Origin: JAGVSV01 sp040766135
GTDB lineage: Bacteria; Bacillota; Clostridia; Christensenellales; Aristaeellaceae
Direction of reading: 5' to 3'
NCBI GenBank assembly: GCA_040766135.1
Contig: JAXGRA010000017.1
Span: 1 to 41,707, forward strand
Length of the DNA stretch: 41,707 nucleotides
Shown here: positions 38,613 through 41,707 of the stretch, in pieces
Numbering within the stretch: position 1 is the first letter of the stretch
How the letters are laid out: each line of letters starts with the position of its first letter
Notes under the pieces: generated by a model
Seen by the model: the letters and a program-made list of their open reading frames with translations, nothing else
Told to the model about the DNA's origin: nothing
The model's database searches: none
Position numbers and translations under genes: made by a program

Positions 38613-39689
38613 ATGAAACGTAGAATTGGTATTTTAACAAGCGGTGGCGACTGCCCAGGCCTCAATGCTGCCATCCGCGGTGTGGTGCGCGCAGCATACA
38701 ATCTGTTTGATGCTGAAATTATTGGTATTCAGGATGGTTATCGTGGGTTGATTGACGGCGATTATCAGGTCATGGAGCAATCCCAGTTTTCCAACATCCT
38801 CACGCGTGGCGGCACCATTTTGGGCACCAGCCGCCGCCCTTTCCGCGATATGCGCGTCATTGGCGATGATAATGTGGACAAAGTAGCCGAAATGAAGCGC
38901 AATTACCGCGCGATGCGCCTGGATTGTCTGGTAACGCTGGGAGGAAATGGCACACACAAAACGGCCAACATGCTGTCCGAGGAAGGGCTGAATGTTATCG
39001 GTTTGCCCAAAACCATCGACAATGATCTCTATGGCACGGATTTCACCTTCGGCTTCCATACTGCTGTTGAAATTGCCACCGACGTTGTAGACCGCATCCA
39101 CACTACGGCGGCCAGCCATGGCCGTTGTATGGTGATTGAGCTGATGGGCAATAAGGTGGGTTGGCTGACGCTATACGCGGGTATGGCTGGTGGCGCGGAT
39201 ATCATTCTGCTGCCTGAAATTCCGTACGATATTGAGAAGGTTGCACAAGTGGTCGAAACCCGTGCGCGGCTGAACAAGTCGTTTTCCATCATTGCGGTTG
39301 CTGAAGGTGCCATGGATCAGGAAGAAAGCGAGATGAAGCGCCGCGAGCGCGAGGCTGCGCGCGATGCCAGTGAGTACCACAGCATCTCCCACCGCATTGC
39401 TGCACAGATTGAGGAAATGTGTGGTGTGGAAACGCGTACTGTGGTGCCTGGCCATATCCAGCGCGGCGGCTCTCCCTGTGCGTATGACCGGGTGTTGTCT
39501 ACACAGTTTGGTGTGCATGCAGCAGAATTAATTCGCGATGAAGTGTATGGCATGACCGTTGCGCTGCAAGGAAACAAGATTGTGCACAATAAGTTGTCAG
39601 AGGTTGCTGGCAAAACCAAAGAAGTTGATCCCGATCACCAGGTGGTCAGGGCAGCTCGCGACATTAACATTTCCTTCGGCGACAAATAA
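38613..39689 (+). CDS. pfkA: 6-phosphofructokinase, atypical cofactor residues
   Basis: 358 residues with AGGAGG six bases upstream. It phosphorylates fructose 6-phosphate. Visible: RIGILTSGGDCPGLNAAIRG, LTRGGTILGTSRR, LVTLGGNGTHKTANML, VIGLPKTIDNDLYGTDFTFG (catalytic TIDND), VIELMGNKVGWLTLYAG, and GHIQRGGSPCAYDRVLSTQF. Two cofactor positions are unusual. The GGDGS loop of ATP enzymes reads GGNGT, so the metal-binding Asp is Asn. The residue before TIDND is Lys, as in PPi-dependent enzymes, not Gly. This combination marks a clostridial subgroup whose phosphate donor (ATP or PPi) cannot be read from sequence. Confidence 0.92.
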   Translation: MKRRIGILTSGGDCPGLNAAIRGVVRAAYNLFDAEIIGIQDGYRGLIDGDYQVMEQSQFSNILTRGGTILGTSRRPFRDMRVIGDDNVDKVAEMKRNYRAMRLDCLVTLGGNGTHKTANMLSEEGLNVIGLPKTIDNDLYGTDFTFGFHTAVEIATDVVDRIHTTAASHGRCMVIELMGNKVGWLTLYAGMAGGADIILLPEIPYDIEKVAQVVETRARLNKSFSIIAVAEGAMDQEESEMKRREREAARDASEYHSISHRIAAQIEEMCGVETRTVVPGHIQRGGSPCAYDRVLSTQFGVHAAELIRDEVYGMTVALQGNKIVHNKLSEVAGKTKEVDPDHQVVRAARDINISFGDK

Positions 39690-39747
39690 TTGCAGGCAGG
39701 GTTTTGCATCGCTTGTACGTTGAATGGTACGTAGGGAGGTTCATGAT

Positions 39748-40263
39748 ATGTGGATTTGCTCGCGATGCCAAACGTCCAATGAGGAAGGCTATGCTCGGTG
39801 TCTGCAGTGCGGCGCATCGCGTACTGCCCGCCGCTTTGGTGCCGGTACACCGGTAGCTGCGCCATCAGTGGCTGATGCTGTACCTGTTGCGCGCGTGCCC
39901 GCACCGGCGCCAACACCCCGTCAATCCGAAGCGTCCTCGCGTCCACAAAGGGCCGAAGCACAACTTGATAGGCGCGTGGTGCGTTGTGCGTTGGGCAGGC
40001 TGTTAGTTGCCTTTGGGCTGGTGTTGGCGCTGCTGTTGCCCGCTGTGCTTGCTCTGTTGGCTGTCATTCAAGTGGAAGTGGTTAAACCTGCATTGCTGGG
40101 CGTACTGTTGCCAACAGGCACTACGGCACCGGCCTTCTTGGCTACTGCGCTGTATGTACTATGCGTCGTGTTGGCCGGTTTGCTTGTCGCGTTGCCGGGG
40201 TTAACAGCCGCTGGGCTGGGCAGATTGCTCATCCGCCTCACACCACCAGAGCGGCGCAGATAA
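39748..40263 (+). CDS. Membrane protein with an N-terminal RanBP2-type zinc finger
   Basis: 171 residues from the ATG at 39748, with GGGAGGT seven bases upstream. The first 25 residues (MWICSRCQTSNEEGYARCLQ and on) fit the RanBP2 zinc finger exactly: W-x-C-x2-C-x3-N-x6-C-x2-C. An Ala/Pro/Val-rich linker (about 30-75) leads to two membrane helices (LLVAFGLVLALLLPAVLALL and ATALYVLCVVLAGLLVALPG). Function unknown. The finger would lie in the cytoplasm, where it could bind protein or RNA. A bidirectional terminator follows. Confidence 0.75.
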   Translation: MWICSRCQTSNEEGYARCLQCGASRTARRFGAGTPVAAPSVADAVPVARVPAPAPTPRQSEASSRPQRAEAQLDRRVVRCALGRLLVAFGLVLALLLPAVLALLAVIQVEVVKPALLGVLLPTGTTAPAFLATALYVLCVVLAGLLVALPGLTAAGLGRLLIRLTPPERRR

Positions 40264-40284
40264 GAGATCCTTACGAATACTATA

Positions 40285-40313
40285 AAAGGCCGGTGCTTTG
40301 TGCATCGGCCTTT
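40285..40313. terminator. Bidirectional terminator between convergent genes
   Basis: AAAGGCCGGTGC, short loop, GTGCATCGGCCTTT with one bulge. A/T runs flank both sides (TTTTATA on the minus strand). It lies between the zinc-finger gene and the convergent metallo-beta-lactamase-fold gene. Confidence 0.8.
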
Positions 40314-40327
40314 ACTATGAAAACAGT

Positions 40328-41146
40328 TTACTGTTTCATCCGAAAGTTTTGCCCGTCGCTGGTCAGTGCAACATCACCATCCATGGTCAGCCATACCTGC
40401 ACGCCGCGCGTGTTAAGCGCCTCCATCACCGCGCCGGAAGGCGGATTTTTGGCGCTGCACGTGATAACGGCCAGTTTCGGCTGTACGGCATCCAGAAAAC
40501 GGGGCATGGCATCGGTGTTGCGTCCATGCGCAGGCACCTTTAAGAAAGCGTGGGCAAGATCGATCCCGGATGACAGCAGCTGCTCCATACGTGGGGTGGC
40601 AATGTCCCCGGTAAACAGCAACTTGTTCGCATCGTGCACAACGGATACTATCAGCGAAGCATCATCATGGTCGCCCTCATCGGCAATTATAAAATCCAAG
40701 GGCGCAGGATAAATAGTCATAGAAATACCCTGCCACGATATATCCATGGTTTCGCGCACGTACTCAGGTTCAATGCCTGCCTTCATTAACGCCTTGTACA
40801 ATGCCCGCGAGGCATCGTTGTTCTTGTACGCGTCTGGCAGCAGCACGCGCGCCGTCGGCAACGCGGCCAGTATATCGGGCAAACCGCCGATGTGCCCCTT
40901 GTCATAGTGCGATACGATCACCATGTCCAGCGCATCAACCCCTTTTGCGCGGGCATAGGCTAATATGTCCTCGGCATCGTCTGTTTCACCGGCATCTAAC
41001 AGCATTGCCCGGCCATCCATACGGAACAGAAAGGCATCGGCCTTGCCGGCCTTGAACAGCTTGATTTTCAATTCTTGCGCGCTGGCGGATATACCCAGCG
41101 TTGCCGTAAAAAACAAAAGTAACATTGCCGCAACCCATTTACGCAT
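40328..41146 (-). CDS. Secreted metallo-beta-lactamase-fold protein (ComEC C-terminal-like)
   Basis: 272 residues from the ATG at 41144-41146, with GAGGT seven bases upstream. Signal peptide MRKWVAAMLLLFFTATLGIS, cleaved near SAQ. The MBL fold follows: IKLFKAGKADAFLF, AMLLDAGETDDAEDILAYAR, VIVSHYDKGHIGGLPDIL, DDASLIVSVVHDANKLLFTG and LKVPAHGRNTDAMPRFLDAV. This is the COG2333 pattern of ComEC-related hydrolases. Odd: the metal motif expected as SHxDxDHIGG reads SHYDKGHIGG, so one Asp ligand is Gly. Metal binding and catalysis may be altered. Stand-alone extracellular members of this family are often guessed to be nucleases. Confidence 0.82.
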   Translation of the reverse strand: MRKWVAAMLLLFFTATLGISASAQELKIKLFKAGKADAFLFRMDGRAMLLDAGETDDAEDILAYARAKGVDALDMVIVSHYDKGHIGGLPDILAALPTARVLLPDAYKNNDASRALYKALMKAGIEPEYVRETMDISWQGISMTIYPAPLDFIIADEGDHDDASLIVSVVHDANKLLFTGDIATPRMEQLLSSGIDLAHAFLKVPAHGRNTDAMPRFLDAVQPKLAVITCSAKNPPSGAVMEALNTRGVQVWLTMDGDVALTSDGQNFRMKQ

Positions 41147-41200
41147 GCTTCGCACCTCGTTTCTGTTAAAGAATAATAGCATTGAGCGATATCGTCAAAT

Positions 41201-41225
41201 AAAAAAGGCCCCGTATACGCGGGGC
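41201..41225 (-). terminator. Terminator of the ferritin gene
   Basis: Minus strand GCCCCGCGTATACGGGGCC followed by TTTTTT (41201-41206), 16 bases after the stop. Confidence 0.88.
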
Positions 41226-41241
41226 GATTGCTTGTCGAGAG

Positions 41242-41706
41242 TTATCCTACAACCAGTGTCGGTGGGGCGTACACGCGTGCGCCCAATTCAGCATCCAATA
41301 GATATAGCGACTTGGGATCAGTGCCAAACAGTTCCATCTTATCGATCAACTCATGAGCATTGGCCTCTTCTTCGCCCTGCTCTTTGACAAACCAATCCAG
41401 AAACTGCATGGAACGGAAATCCTTGCAGGATATCGCTTCACCATAGATTTCATCAATGGACGCAGTAATATATTCCTCGTGTTCCAGTGCAGCCTTCAGC
41501 ACTTCCAGCGGGGTGTTATAACCGCGGGTGGGTTTTTCGATGGCTTCCAGTGTTACCTTTTGGTTATTGTGGTGCATGTAATCATAGAACAGCATCGCAT
41601 GATCGCGCTCCTCCATGGCCTGAATGCGATACCAGTTAGCCAGGCCCGAAAGTCCCCTCTCCACAAAATAGTTAGAAAAATCCAGATACAGATACGCAGA
41701 ATATAA
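41242..41706 (-). CDS. ftn: Ferritin, N-terminus beyond the window
   Basis: 154 codons are visible; the frame is open to the right edge (LYSAYLYLDFSNYF before VERGLSGLANW), so the first one or two dozen residues are missing. Iron storage, four-helix bundle with a ferroxidase site. Visible: ANWYRIQAMEERDHAMLFYD (the E-x-x-H metal pair), ALEHEEYITASIDEIYGEAI and FLDWFVKEQGEEEANAHELI (second-half Glu ligands), as in non-haem bacterial ferritin (FtnA). The GTG at 41662-41664 lies inside the conserved helix A and is not the real start. Confidence 0.93.
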   Translation of the reverse strand, partial: LYSAYLYLDFSNYFVERGLSGLANWYRIQAMEERDHAMLFYDYMHHNNQKVTLEAIEKPTRGYNTPLEVLKAALEHEEYITASIDEIYGEAISCKDFRSMQFLDWFVKEQGEEEANAHELIDKMELFGTDPKSLYLLDAELGARVYAPPTLVVG

Positions 41707-41707
41707 T

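Overview
The window reads as a chromosomal segment of a Gram-positive, probably gut-associated member of the Clostridia (Bacillota). The reasons are the family set (T-box leader, FloA/NfeD, DUF1292, DUF4364, DUF3048, LytR-CpsA-Psr, ECF transporter module, fused IspDF, single-chain GlyS, desulfoferrodoxin and ferritin typical of anaerobes), strong AGGAGG ribosome binding sites, and a moderately high G+C content (roughly 55 percent by eye). Nothing fixes the genus; an uncultured Christensenellales-like lineage is a guess. No phage, CRISPR array or rRNA was found.

Layout. 1-1507 (minus): 3' part of a tryptophan-type ABC importer (trpX and the start of trpY) behind a promoter and a T-box leader whose specifier triplet reads UGG (Trp). 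1616-3240: first copy of a 1625-bp insertion sequence. 3247-3588: tRNA-Ser(CGA) with promoter and terminator, followed by a 16-codon tail of a dead integrase, then a QueG-like double [4Fe-4S] protein of more A+T-rich composition. 4367-11381 (minus): DUF1292 gene, uvrC and three consecutive large secreted proteins of unknown function. 11516-15888 (plus): lipid kinase, small membrane protein, two tandem uracil-DNA glycosylase-family genes, nfeD, floA and a FloA-linked small protein. 16046-20110 (plus): cell-envelope genes (FlaA1/CapD-type sugar dehydratase, LCP protein, DUF3048 protein). 20229-20597 (minus): desulfoferrodoxin. 20741-26214 (plus): glyS, a membrane-anchored beta-propeller protein, glpK. 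26215-27078 (minus): serine acetyltransferase. 27147-28771: second IS copy. 28840-34806 (plus): one long operon of an RNA/protein methyltransferase, pseudouridine synthase, tgt, ecfA1-ecfA2-ecfT and truA. 34829-34987: an intergenic element with a small minus-strand reading frame that I recall from other gut Clostridia. 35108-40263 (plus): DUF4364, ispDF, HerA-like ATPase, pfkA, RanBP2-type zinc-finger membrane protein. 40328-41706 (minus): metallo-beta-lactamase-fold secreted protein and a ferritin cut by the window edge.

The strongest unexplained signal is the insertion sequence. Both copies have exact ends with 6-bp target duplications (GCCTGC and GGAACC). In both cases the duplicated target lies directly against the -35 box of a promoter and inside the loop of a pre-existing inverted repeat. 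Each copy carries two transposase-binding-like repeats at each end and a perfectly conserved 138-bp palindrome behind the transposase gene. Other points worth following are the three-protein secreted cluster, the paired Fe-S / non-Fe-S uracil glycosylases, the atypical phosphofructokinase active site, and the 52-codon intergenic element at 34829-34987.
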